This document shows, one piece after another, positions 12,807 through 24,828 of a DNA stretch of 64,000 nucleotides; position 1 is the first letter of the stretch; each line of letters starts with the position of its first letter. The stretch comes from Coriaria nepalensis (Eukaryota; Streptophyta; Magnoliopsida; Cucurbitales; Coriariaceae): the NCBI GenBank assembly GCA_027186245.1, contig CP114483.1, forward strand, positions 17,194,220-17,258,219. Direction: 5' to 3'. Below the pieces are notes generated by a model that worked only from the letters and a program-made list of their open reading frames with translations, was not told where the DNA came from and did not search any database. The translations under genes and the position numbers were made by a program.

Positions 12807-12833
12807 GAAAGTCGCGTTTTAAATGCAAAAAGA

Positions 12834-12975
12834 GATATGGTTCGAAGTGCCTTCAAACAATTTAATGATTGAAAAGACTGAGTGACATGCTTTTTAATAG
12901 TAAAATAATGCATTGTTGTCTTCAATAGATTAATTGCAAGTTATGTAATAAAATCATGTTTGAAGGGAAAAAATA
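12834..12975 (+). repeat. Monomer C (142 bp), example copy
   Basis: The third monomer of the trimer is the most diverged. Outside the shared 38-bp box (12908-12945) it resembles A and B only loosely, through ggttcgaagtg, tttaatgatt and an AT-rich stretch that replaces the gactttaaggctaa of A and B. Its left end carries the main C alleles of the array: gttcgaag, gtccgaag, gtctgaag and gtcggaag. These serve as haplotype markers for tracing duplicated blocks. The last 7 bp of this span belong to the A-run that begins the next unit. Confidence 0.85.
12908..12945 (+). repeat. 38-bp conserved box in monomer C
   Basis: This is the same box as in A and B, differing from A at positions 12, 24 and 27. 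It is the only long stretch of C that has kept clear identity with the other two monomers. In the left domain some C copies carry aggttattta or gagttatgta at the right end of the box. Further right, a recurrent variant reads ttggaagtt in place of ttgcaagtt. Confidence 0.85.
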
Positions 12976-15900
12976 GAATTCGTTCGACTTAATTTAGAAT
13001 GATTTAACGACTAGAAGAGACTCATTGGCATGACTTTATGGCTAAACAAATGCATTGTTGACTTCAATAGATCAACTGCAAGTTATGCACGAAAGTCATG
13101 TTCAAATGCCGAATTTCGTTCGAAGTGATTTAGAATGATTTTCTGACTAAAAGAGACGCAAAAATATGACTTTAAGGCTAAAAAAATGCATAGTTGCCTT
13201 CAATAGATCAATTGCAAGTTATGCATGAAAGTCGCGTTTTAAATGCAAAAAGAGATATGGTTCGAAGTGCCTTCAAACAATTTAATGATTGAAAAGACTG
13301 AGTGACAGGCTTTTTAATAGTAAAATAATGCATTGTTGTCTTCAATAGATTAATTGCAAGTTATGTAATAAAATCATGTTTGAAGGGAAAAAATAGAATT
13401 CGTTCGACTTAATTTAGAATGATTTAACGACTAGAAGAGACTCATTGGCATGACTTTATGGCTAAACAAATGCATTGTTGACTTCAATAGATCAACTGCA
13501 AGTTATGCACGAAAGTCATGTTCAAATGCCGAATTTCGTTCGAAGTGATTTAGAATGATTTTCTGACTAAAAGAGACGCAAAAATATGACTTTAAGGCTA
13601 AAAAAATGCATAGTTGCCTTCAATAGATCAATTGCAAGTTATGCATGAAAGTCGCGTTTTAAATGCAAAAAGAGATATGGTTCGAAGTGCCTTCAAACAA
13701 TTTAATGATTGAAAAGACTGAGTGACATGCTTTTTAATAGTAAAATAATGCATTGTTGTCTTCAATAGATTAATTGCAAGTTATGTAATAAAATCATGTT
13801 TGAAGGGAAAAAATAGAATTCGTTCGACTTAATTTAGAATGATTTAACGACTAGAAGAGACTCATTGGCATGACTTTATGGCTAAACGAATGCATTGTTG
13901 ACTTCAATAGATCAACTGCAAGTTATGCACGAAAGTCATGTTCAAATGCCGAATTTCGTTCGAAGTGATTTAGAATGATTTTCTGACTAAAAGAGACGCA
14001 AAAATATGACTTTAAGGCTAAAAAAATGCATAGTTGCCTTCAATAGATCAATTGCAAGTTATGCATGAAAGTCGCGTTTTAAATGCAAAAAGAGATATGG
14101 TTCGAAGTGCCTTCAAACAATTTAATGATTGAAAAGACTGAGTGACATGCTTTTTAATAGTAAAATAATGCATTGTTGTCTTCAATAGATTAATTGCAAG
14201 TTATGTAATAAAATCATGTTTGAAGGGAAAAAATAGAATTCGTTCGACTTAATTTAGAATGATTTAACGACTAGAAGAGACTCATTGGCATGACTTTATG
14301 GCTAAACAAATGCATTGTTGACTTCAATAGATCAACTGCAAGTTATGCACGAAAGTCATGTTCAAATGCCGAATTTCGTTCGAAGTGATTTAGAATGATT
14401 TTCTGACTAAAAGAGACGCAAAAATATGACTTTAAGGCTAAAAAAATGCATAGTTGCCTTCAATAGATCAATTGCAAGTTATGCATGAAAGTCGCGTTTT
14501 AAATGCAAAAAGAGATATGGTTCGAAGTGCCTTCAAACAATTTAATGATTGAAAAGACTGAGTGACATGCTTTTTAATAGTAAAATAATGCATTGTTGTC
14601 TTCAATAGATTAATTGCAAGTTATGTAATAAAATCATGTTTGAAGGGAAAAAATAGAATTCGTTCGACTTAATTTAGAATGATTTAACGACTAGAAGAGA
14701 CTCATTGGCATGACTTTATGGCTAAACAAATGCATTGTTGACTTCAATAGATCAACTGCAAGTTATGCACGAAAGTCATGTTCAAATGCCGAATTTCGTT
14801 CGAAGTGATTTAGAATGATTTTCTGACTAAAAGAGACGCAAAAATATGACTTTAAGGCTAAAAAAATGCATAGTTGCGTTCAATAGATCAATTGCAAGTT
14901 ATGCATGAAAGTCGCGTTTTAAATGCAAAAAGAGATATGGTCTGAAGTGCCTTCTAGCAATTTAATGATTGAAAAGACTGAGTGACATGCTTTTTAATAG
15001 TAAAATAATGCATTGTTGTCTTCAATAGATTAATTGCAAGTTATGTAATAAAATCATGTTTGAAGGGAAAAAATAGAATTCGTTCGACTTAATTTAGAAT
15101 GATTTAACGACTAGAAGAGACTCATTGGCATGACTTTATGGCTAAACAAATGCATTGTTGACTTCAATAGATCAACTGCAAGTTATGCACGAAAGTCATG
15201 TTCAAATGCCGAATTTCGTTCGAAGTGATTTAGAATGATTTTCTGACTAAAAGAGACGCAAAAATATGACTTTAAGGCTAAAAAAATGCATAGTTGCCTT
15301 CAATAGATCAATTGCAAGTTATGCATGAAAGTCGCGTTTTAAATGCAAAAAGAGATATGGTTCGAAGTGCCTTCAAACAATTTAATGATTGAAAAGACTG
15401 AGTGACATGCTTTTTAATAGTAAAATAATGCATTGTTGTCTTCAATAGATTAATTGCAAGTTATGTAATAAAATCATGTTTGAAGGGAAAAAATAGAATT
15501 CGTTCGACTTAATTTAGAATGATTTAACGACTAGAAGAGACTCATTGGCATGACTTTATGGCTAAACAAATGCATTGTTGACTTCAATAGATCAACTGCA
15601 AGTTATGCACGAAAGTCATGTTCAAATGCCGAATTTCGTTCGAAGTGATTTAGAATGATTTTCTGACTAAAAGAGACGCAAAAATATGACTTTAAGGCTA
15701 AAAAAATGCATAGTTGCCTTCAATAGATCAATTGCAAGTTATGCATGAAAGTCGCGTTTTAAATGCAAAAAGAGATATGGTTCGAAGTGCCTTCAAACAA
15801 TTTAATGATTGAAAAGACTGAGTGACATGCTTTTTAATAGTAAAATAATGCATTGTTGTCTTCAATAGATTAATTGCAAGTTATGTAATAAAATCATGTT

Positions 15901-16747
15901 TGAAGGGAAAAAATAGAATTCGTTCGACTTAATTTAGAATGATTTAACGACTAGAAGAGACTCATTGGCATGACTTTATGGCTAAACAAATGCATTGTTG
16001 ACTTCAATAGATCAACTGCAAGTTATGCACGAAAGTCATGTTCAAATGCCGAATTTCGTTCGAAGTGATTTAGAATGATTTTCTGACTAAAAGAGACGCA
16101 AAAATATGACTTTAAGGCTAAAAAAATGCATAGTTGCCTTCAATAGATCAATTGCAAGTTATGCATGAAAGTCGCGTTTTAAATGCAAAAAGAGATATGG
16201 TTCGAAGTGCCTTCAAACAATTTAATGATTGAAAAGACTGAGTGACATGCTTTTTAATAGTAAAATAATGCATTGTTGTCTTCAATAGATTAATTGCAAG
16301 TTATGTAATAAAATCATGTTTGAAGGGAAAAAATAGAATTCGTTCGACTTAATTTAGAATGATTTAACGACTAGAAGAGACTCATTGGCATGACTTTATG
16401 GCTAAACAAATGCATTGTTGACTTCAATAGATCAACTGTAAGTTATGCACGAAAGTCATGTTCAAATGCCGAATTTCGTTCGAAGTGATTTAGAATGATT
16501 TTCTGACTAAAAGAGACGCAAAAATATGACTTTAAGGCTAAAAAAATGCATAGTTGCGTTCAATAGATCAATTGCAAGTTATGCATGAAAGTCGCGTTTT
16601 AAATGCAAAAAGAGATATGGTCTGAAGTGCCTTCTAGCAATTTAATGATTGAAAAGACTGAGTGACATGCTTTTTAATAGTAAAATAATGCATTGTTGTC
16701 TTCAATAGATTAATTGCAAGTTATGTAATAAAATCATGTTTGAAGGG

Positions 16748-19700
16748 AAAAAATAGAATTCGTTCGACTTAATTTAGAATGATTTAACGACTAGAAGAGA
16801 CTCATTGGCATGACTTTATGGCTAAACAAATGCATTGTTGACTTCAATAGATCAACCGCAAGTTATGCACGAAAGTCATGTTCAAATGCCGAATTTCGTT
16901 CGAAGTGATTTAGAATGATTTTCTGACTAAAAGAGACGTAAAAATATGACTTTAAGGCTAAAAAAATGCATAGTTGCCTTCAATAGATCAATTGCAAGTT
17001 ATGCATGAAAGTCGCATTTGAAATGCAAAAAGAGATATGGTTCGAAGTGCCTTCAAACAATTTAATGATTGAAAAGACTGAGTGATATGCTTTTTAATGG
17101 TAAAATAATGCATTGTTGTCTTCAATAGATTAATTGGAAGTTATGTAATAAAATCATGTTTGAAGGGAAAAAATAGAATTCGTTCGACTTAATTTAGAAT
17201 GATTTAACGACTAGAAGACACTCATTGGCATGACTTTAAGGCTAAACAAATGCATTGTTGACTTCAATAGATCAACTGCAAGTTATGCACGAAAGTCATG
17301 TTCAAATGCCGAATTTCATTCGAAGTGATTTAGAATGATTTTCTGACTAAAAGAGACGTAAAAATATGACTTTAAGGCTAAAAAAATGCATAGTTGCCTT
17401 CAATAGATCAATTGCAAGTTATGCATGAAAGTCGCGTTTTAAATGCAAAAAGAGATATGGTCCGAAGTGCCTTGAAACAATTTAATAATTGAAAAGACTG
17501 AGTGACATGCTTTTTAATGGTAAAATAATGCATTGTTGTCTTCAATAGATTAATTGCAAGTTATGTAATAAAATCATGTTTGAAGGGAAAAAATAGAATT
17601 TGTTCGACTTAATTTAGAATGATTTAACGACTAGAAGTGACTGATTGACTTGACTTTAACGCTAAACAAATGCATTGTTGACTTCAATAGATCAACTGCA
17701 AGTTATGCACGAAAGTCATGTTCAAATGCCGAATTTCGTTCGAAGTGATTTAGAATGATTTTCTGACTAAAAGAGACGTAAAAATATGACTTTAAGGCTA
17801 AAAAAATGCATAGTTGCCTTCAATAGATCAATTGCAAGTTATGCATGAAAGTCGCGTTTTAAATGCAAAAAGAGATATGGTCGGAAGTGCCTTCAAACAA
17901 TTTAATGATTGAAAAGACTGAGTGATATGCTTTTTAATGGTAAAATAATGCATTGTTGTCTTCAATAGATTAATTGGAAGTTATGTAATCAAATCATGTT
18001 TGAAGGGAAAAAATAGAATTCGTTCGGCTTAATTTAGAATGATTTAACGACTAGAAGAGACTCATTGGCATGACTTTAAGGCTAAACAAATGCATTGTTG
18101 ACTTCAATAGATCAACTGCAAGTTATGCACGAAAGTCATGTTCAAATGCCGAATTTCATTCGTAGTGATTTAGAATGATTTTCTGACTAAAAGAGACGCA
18201 AAAATATGACTTTAAGGCTAAAAAAATGCATAGTTGCCTTCAATAGATGAATTGCAAGTTATGCATGAAAGTCGCGTTTGAAATGCAAAAAGAGATATGG
18301 TTCGAAATGCCTTCAAACAATTTAATGATTGAAAAGACTGAGTGATATGCTTTTTAATGGTAAAATAATGCATTGTTGTCTTCAATAGATTAATTGGAAG
18401 TTATGTAATAAAATCATGTTTGAAGGGAAAAAATAGAATTCGTTCGACTTAATTTAGAATGATTTAACGACTAGAAGAGACTCATTGGCATGAGTTTAAG
18501 GCTAAACAAATGCATTGTTGACTTCAATAGATCAACTGCAAGTTATGCACGAAAGTCATGTTCAAATGCCGAATTTCATTCGAAGTGATTTAGAATGATT
18601 TTATGACTAAAAGAGACGCAAAATTATGACTTTAAGGCTAAAAAAATGCATAGTTGCCTTCAATAGATCAATTGCAAGTTATGCATGAAAGTCGCGTTTT
18701 AAATGCAAAAAGAGATATGGTCTGAAGTGCCTTCAAGCAATTTAATGATTGAAAAGACTGAGTGACATGCTTTTTAATAGTAAAATAATGCATTGTTGTC
18801 TTCAATAGATTAATTGCAAGTTATGTAATAAAATCATGTTTGAAGGGAAAAAATAGAATTCGTTCGACTTAATTTAGAATGATTTAACGACTAGAAGAGA
18901 CTCATTGGCATGACTTTATGGCTAAACAAATGCATTGTTGACTTCAATAGATCAATCGCAAGTTATGCACGAAAGTCATGTTCAAATGCCGAATTTCGTT
19001 CGAAGTGATTTAGAATGATTTTCTGACTAAAAGAGACGTAAAAATATGACTTTAAGGCTAAAAAAATGCATAGTTGCCTTCAATAGATCAATTGCAAGTT
19101 ATGCATGAAAGTCGCGTTTGAAATGCAAAAAGAGATATGGTTCGAAGTGCCTTCAAACAATTTAATGATTGAAAAGACTGAGTGATATGCTTTTTAATGG
19201 TAAAATAATGCATTGTTGTCTTCAATAGATTAATTGGAAGTTATGTAATAAAATCATGTTTGAAGGGAAAAAATAGAATTCGTTCGATTTAATTTAGAAT
19301 GATTTAACGACTAGAAGAGACTCATTGGCATGACTTTAAGGCTGAACAAATGCATTGTTGACTTCAATAGATCAACTGCAAGTTATGCACGAAAGTCATG
19401 TTCAAATGCCGAATTTCATTCGTAGTGATTTAGAATGATTTTCTGACTAAAAGAGACGCAAAAATATGACTTTAAGGCTAAAAAAATGCATAGTTGCCTT
19501 CAATAGATCAATTGCAAGTTATGCATGAAAGTCGCGTTTGAAATGCAAAAAGAGATATGGTCTGAAGTGCCTTCAAACAATTTAATGATTGAAAAGACTG
19601 AGTGACATGCTTTTTAATAGTAAAATAATGCATTGTTGTCTTCAATAGATTAATTGCAAGTTATGTAATAAAATCATGTTTGAAGGGAAAAAATAGAATT

Positions 19701-19790
19701 CGTTCGACTTAATTTAGAATGATTTAACGACTAGAAGAGACTCATTGGCATGACTTTAAGGCTAAACAAATGCATTGTTGACTTCAATAG
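16748..19790 (+). repeat. Variable type II stretch between core and 12-unit duplication
   Basis: About seven units carry many different haplotypes. C alleles gttcgaag, gtccgaag, gtcggaag and gtctgaag all occur within 3 kb, and the ttggaagtt form of the C box appears here first. The unit at 17588 is the first with the gattgacttg subtype of A (near 17641-17660), which becomes frequent to the right of 20.9 kb. I see no clean long duplication within this stretch. Confidence 0.75.
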
Positions 19791-22700
19791 ATCAACTGCA
19801 AGTTATGCACGAAAGTCATGTTCAAATGCCGAATTTCGTTCAAAGTGATTTAGAATGATTTTCTGACTAAAAGAGACGTAAAAATATGACTTTAAGGCTA
19901 AAAAAATGCATAGTTGCCTTCAATAGATCAATTGCAAGTTATGCATGAAAGTCGCGTTTGAAATGCAAAAAGAGATATGGTCTGAAGTGCCTTCAAACAA
20001 TTTAATGATTGAAAAGACTGAGTGACATGCTTTTTAATGGTAAAATAATGCATTGTTGTCTTCAATAGATTAATTGCAAGTTATGTAATAAAATCATGTT
20101 TGAAGGGAAAAAATAGAATTCGTTCGACTTAATTTAGAATGATTTAACGACTAGAAGAGACTCATTGGCATGACTTTATGGCTAAACAAATGCAATGTTG
20201 ACTTCAATAGATCAACTGCAAGTTATGCACGAAAGTGATGTTCAAATGCCGAATTTCGTTCGAAGTGATTTAGAATGATTTTCTGACTAAAAGAGACGTA
20301 AAAATATGACTTTAAGGCTAAAAAAATGCATAGTTGCCTTCAATAGATCAATTGCAAGTTATGCATGAAAGTCGCGTTTTAAATGCAAAGAGAGATATGG
20401 TCCGAAGTGCCTTCAAACAATTTAATGATTGAAAAGACTGAGTGACATGCTTTTTAATGGTAAAATAATGCATTGTTGTCTTCAATAAATTAATTGCAAG
20501 TTATGTAATAAAATCATGTTTGAAGGGAAAAAATAGAATTCGTTCGACTTAATTTAGAATGATTTAACGACTAGAAGAGACTCATTGGCATGACTTTAAG
20601 GCTAAACAAATGCATTGTTGACTTCAATAGATCAACTGCAAGTTATGCACGAAAGTCATGTTCAAATGCCGAATTTCATTCGTAGTGATTTAGAATGATT
20701 TTCTGACTAAAAGAGATGCAAAAATATGACTTTAAGGCTAAAAAAATGCATAGTTGCCTTCAATAGATCAATTGCAAGTTATGCATGAAAGTCGCGTTTG
20801 AAATGCAAAAAGAGATATGGTCTGAAGTGCCTTCAAACAATTTAATGATTGAAAAGACTGAGTGACATGCTTTTTAATGGTAAAATAATGCATTGTTGTC
20901 TTCAATAGATTAATTGCAAGTTATGTAATAAAATCATGTTTGAAGGGAAAAAATAGAATTCGTTCGACTTAATTTAGAATGATTTAACGACTAGAAGCGA
21001 CTGATTGACTTGACTTTAACGCTAAACAAATACATTGTTGACTTCAATAGATCAACTGCAAGTTATGCACGAAAGTCATGTTCAAATGCCGAATTTCGTT
21101 CAAAGTGATTTAGAATGATTTTCTGACTAAAAGAGACGTAAAAATATGACTTTAAGGCTAAAAAAATGCATAGTTGCCTTCAATAGATCAATTGCAAGTT
21201 ACGCATGAAAGTCGCGTTTTAAATGCAAAAAGAGATATGGTCCGAAGTGCCTTCAAAACAATTTAATGATTGAAAAGACTGAGTGACATGCTTTTTAATG
21301 GTAAAATAATGCATTGTTGTCTTCAATAGATTAATTGCAAGTTATGTAATAAAATCATGTTTGAAGGGAAAAAATAGAATTCGTTCGACTTAATTTAGAA
21401 TGATTTAACGACTAGAAGCGACTGATTGACTTGACTTTAACGCTAGACAAATGCATTGTTGACTTCAATAGATCAACTGCAAGTTATGCACGAAAGTCAT
21501 GTTCAAATGCCGAATTTCATTCGTAGTGATTTAGAATGATTTTCTGACTAAAAGAGACGCAAAAATATGACTTTAAGGCTAAAAAAATGCATAGTTGCCT
21601 TCAATAGATCAATTGCAAGTTATGCATGAAAGTCGCGTTTGAAATGCAAAAAGAGATATGGTCGGAAGTGCCTTCAAACAATTTAATGATTGAAAAGACT
21701 GAGTAACATGCTTTTTAATAGTAAAATAATGCATTGTTGTCTTCAATAGATTAATTGCAAGTTATGTAATAAAATCATGTTTGAAGGGAAAAAATAGAAT
21801 TCGTTCGACTTAATTTAGAATGATTTAACGACTAGAGGAGACTCATTGGCATGACTTTATGGCTAAACAAATGCAATGTTGACTTCAATAGATCAACTGC
21901 AAGTTATGCACGAAAGTCATGTTCAAATGCCGAATTTCGTTCAAAGTGATTTAGAATGATTTTCTGACTAAAAGAGACGTAAAAATATGACTTTAAGGCT
22001 AAAAAAATGCATAGTTGCCTTCAATAGATCAATTGCAAGTTATGCATGAAAGTCGCGTTTTAAATGCAAAAAGAGATATGGTCCGAAGTGCCTTCAAACA
22101 ATTTAATGATTGATAAGACTGAGTGACATGCATTTTAATGGTAAAATAATGCATTGTTGTCTTCAATAGATTAATTGCAAGTTATGTAATAAAATCATGT
22201 TTGAAGGGAAAAAATAGAATTCGTTCGACTTAATTTAGAATGATTTAACGACTAGAAGAGACTCATTGGCATGACTTTATGGCTAAACAAATGCAATGTT
22301 GACTTCAATAGATCAACTGCAAGTTATGCACGAAAGTGATGTTCAAATGCCGAATTTCGTTCGAAGTGATTTAGAATGATTTTCTGACTAAAAGAGACGT
22401 AAAAATATGACTTTAAGGCTAAAAAAATGCATAGTTGCCTTCAATAGATCAATTGCAAGTTATGCATGAAAGTCGCGTTTTAAATGCAAAGAGAGATATG
22501 GTCCGAAGTGCCTTCAAACAATTTAATGATTGAAAAGACTGAGTGACATGCTTTTTAATGGTAAAATAATGCATTGTTGTCTTCAATAAATTAATTGCAA
22601 GTTATGTAATAAAATCATGTTTGAAGGGAAAAAATAGAATTCGTTCGACTTAATTTAGAATGATTTAACGACTAGAAGAGACTCATTGGCATGACTTTAA

Positions 22701-24230
22701 GGCTAAACAAATGCATTGTTGACTTCAATAGATCAACTGCAAGTTATGCACGAAAGTCATGTTCAAATGCCGAATTTCATTCGTAGTGATTTAGAATGAT
22801 TTTCTGACTAAAAGAGATGCAAAAATATGACTTTAAGGCTAAAAAAATGCATAGTTGCCTTCAATAGATCAATTGCAAGTTATGCATGAAAGTCGCGTTT
22901 GAAATGCAAAAAGAGATATGGTCTGAAGTGCCTTCAAACAATTTAATGATTGAAAAGACTGAGTGACATGCTTTTTAATGGTAAAATAATGCATTGTTGT
23001 CTTCAATAGATTAATTGCAAGTTATGTAATAAAATCATGTTTGAAGGGAAAAAATAGAATTCGTTCGACTTAATTTAGAATGATTTAACGACTAGAAGCG
23101 ACTGATTGACTTGACTTTAACGCTAAACAAATGCATTGTTGACTTCAATAGATCAACTGCAAGTTATGCACGAAAGTCATGTTCAAATGCCGAATTTCGT
23201 TCAAAGTGATTTAGAATGATTTTCTGACTAAAAGAGACGTAAAAATATGACTTTAAGGCTAAAAAAATGCATAGTTGCCTTCAATAGATCAATTGCAAGT
23301 TACGCATGAAAGTCGCGTTTTAAATGCAAAAAGAGATATGGTCCGAAGTGCCTTCAAACAATTTAATGAATGAAAAGACTGAGTGACATGCTTTTTAATG
23401 GTAAAATAATGCATTGTTGTCTTCAATAGATTAATTGCAAGTTATGTAATAAAATCATGTTTGAAGGGAAAAAATAGAATTCGTTCGACTTAATTTAGAA
23501 TGATTTAACGACTAGAAGCGACTGATTGACTTGACTTTAACGCTAGACAAATGCATTGTTGACTTCAATAGATCAACTGCAAGTTATGCACGAAAGTCAT
23601 GTTCAAATGCCGAATTTCATTCGTAGTGATTTAGAATGATTTTCTGACTAAAAGAGACGCAAAAATATGACTTTAAGGCTAAAAAAATGCATAGTTGCCT
23701 TCAATAGATCAATTGCAAGTTATGCATGAAAGTCGCGTTTGAAATGCAAAAAGAGATATGGTCTGAAGTGCCTTCAAACAATTTAATGATTGAAAAGACT
23801 GAGTGACATGCTTTTTAATGGTAAAATAATGCATTGTTGTCTTCAATAGATTAATTGCAAGTTATGTAATAAAATCATGTTTGAAGGGAAAAAATAGAAT
23901 TCGTTCGACTTAATTTAGAATGATTTAACGACTAGAAGCGACTGATTGACTTGACTTTAACGCTAAACAAATGCATTGTTGACTTCAATAGATCAACTGC
24001 AAGTTATGCACGAAAGTCATGTTCAAATGCCGAATTTCGTTCAAAGTGATTTAGAATGATTTTCTGACTAAAAGAGACGTAAAAATATGACTTTAAGGCT
24101 AAAAAAATGCATAGTTGCCTTCAATAGATCAATTGCAAGTTACGCATGAAAGTCGCGTTTTAAATGCAAAAAGAGATATGGTCCGAAGTGCCTTCAAACA
24201 ATTTAATGATTGAAAAGACTGAGTGACATG
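19790..24230 (+). repeat. Duplicated segment, copy 1 (12-unit offset)
   Basis: The order of markers here is repeated 12 units (about 5040 bp) to the right. Shared markers include gcaatgttg with aaagtgatg, aaatgcaaagag, cttcaataaat, gagatgcaaa, tacgcatg, gagtaacatg, gaggag, catgcatttt, atgaatgaaa and ctagacaaa, all in the same order. I count about ten differences over 4.4 kb. They include a run difference at 21430-21530 (ctagac and cattcgtag here, ctaaac and cgttcaaag in copy 2) that looks like a converted patch. The edges are set by the first and last marker mismatch and are good to about 50 bp. Confidence 0.8.
21255..21258 (+). repeat. Single-base insertion (A-run of 4 in place of 3)
   Basis: The C monomer reads cttcaaaaca in place of cttcaaaca, shifting the register by +1 until 25710. 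The change is absent from the duplicated counterpart near 26295, so it is private to this unit. Confidence 0.9.
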
Positions 24231-24828
24231 CTTTTTAATGGTAAAATAATGCATTGTTGTCTTCAATAGATTAATTGCAAGTTATGTAATAAAATCATGT
24301 TTGAAGGGAAAAAATAGAATTCGTTCGACTTAATTTAGAATGATTTAACGACTAGAAGCGACTGATTGACTTGACTTTAACGCTAGACAAATGCATTGTT
24401 GACTTCAATAGATCAACTGCAAGTTATGCACGAAAGTCATGTTCAAATGCCGAATTTCATTCATAGTGATTTAGAATGATTTTCTGACTAAAAGAGACGC
24501 AAAAATATGACTTTAAGGCTAAAAAAATGCATAGTTGCCTTCAATAGATCAATTGCAAGTTATGCATGAAAGTCGCGTTTGAAATGCAAAAAGAGATATG
24601 GTCGGAAGTGCCTTCAAACAATTTAATGATTGAAAAGACTGAGTAACATGCTTTTTAATAGTAAAATAATGCATTGTTGTCTTCAATAGATTAATTGCAA
24701 GTTATGTAATAAAATCATGTTTGAAGGGAAAAAATAGAATTCGTTCGACTTAATTTAGAATGATTTAACGACTAGAAGCGACTGATTGACTTGACTTTAA
24801 CGCTAAACAAATGCATTGTTGACTTCAA
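23049..24828 (+). repeat. Local dimeric pattern (840-bp period)
   Basis: Here the units alternate. One has ctaaacaaa in A, cgttcaaagtg and tacgcatg in B and gtccgaag in C. The next has ctagacaaa, cattcgtagtg and gtctgaag or gtcggaag. The order is odd-even-odd-even over four units (23049, 23469, 23889, 24309), giving an effective repeat of six monomers. The same alternation is carried into 28087-29300 by the 12-unit duplication and again at 34387-35640. Confidence 0.75.

Larger units (their letters stand above)
12691..12833 (+). repeat. Monomer B (143 bp), example copy
   Basis: The second monomer of the trimer is closest to A. It shares with A the stretches around gaattt/gaattc, tttagaatgattt and gactttaaggctaa. 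Three alleles of its left end recur in the array: cgttcgaagtg (as here), cgttcaaagtg and cattcgtagtg. The cgttcaaagtg allele usually travels with gacgtaaa about 45 bp downstream, and cattcgtagtg with gacgcaaa. Exceptions near 26560 and 26980 combine cgttcaaagtg with gacgcaaa and look like recombinants or single mutations. Confidence 0.9.
12548..12967 (+). repeat. Example 420-bp unit, consensus of the homogenised core
   Basis: This unit is a convenient reference because five others (starting at 13388, 14228, 15068, 15488 and 15908) read as identical to it, and the unit at 8768 matches it too. By hand count it holds 132 G+C in 420 (31.4%), with 78 G and 54 C on the plus strand, so it is G-rich on this strand. 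It contains 11 CpG against about 10 expected. One EcoRI site (GAATTC) lies in monomer A. Unit boundaries are arbitrary; the start used here is the A-run just before the EcoRI site. Confidence 0.95.
12128..16747 (+). repeat. Homogenised core: 11 near-identical units
   Basis: Eleven units start at 12128, 12548, 12968, 13388, 13808, 14228, 14648, 15068, 15488, 15908 and 16328. Six read as identical (12548, 13388, 14228, 15068, 15488, 15908). 12128 and 12968 differ by acaggc for acatgc in C, and 13808 by one base near 13888. 14648 and 16328 share a linked set (tagttgcgtt in B, tctgaag and cttctagc in C) four units apart; 16328 also has actgta near 16438. This is the most uniform stretch of the window and implies very recent amplification or conversion, assuming the assembly is right. 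Confidence 0.88.

Noticed and set aside
12548..12967. Monomer itself built from two half-length subrepeats of about 70 bp
   Set aside because: Comparing the left and right halves of A and of B shows no convincing alignment beyond short AT-rich words.
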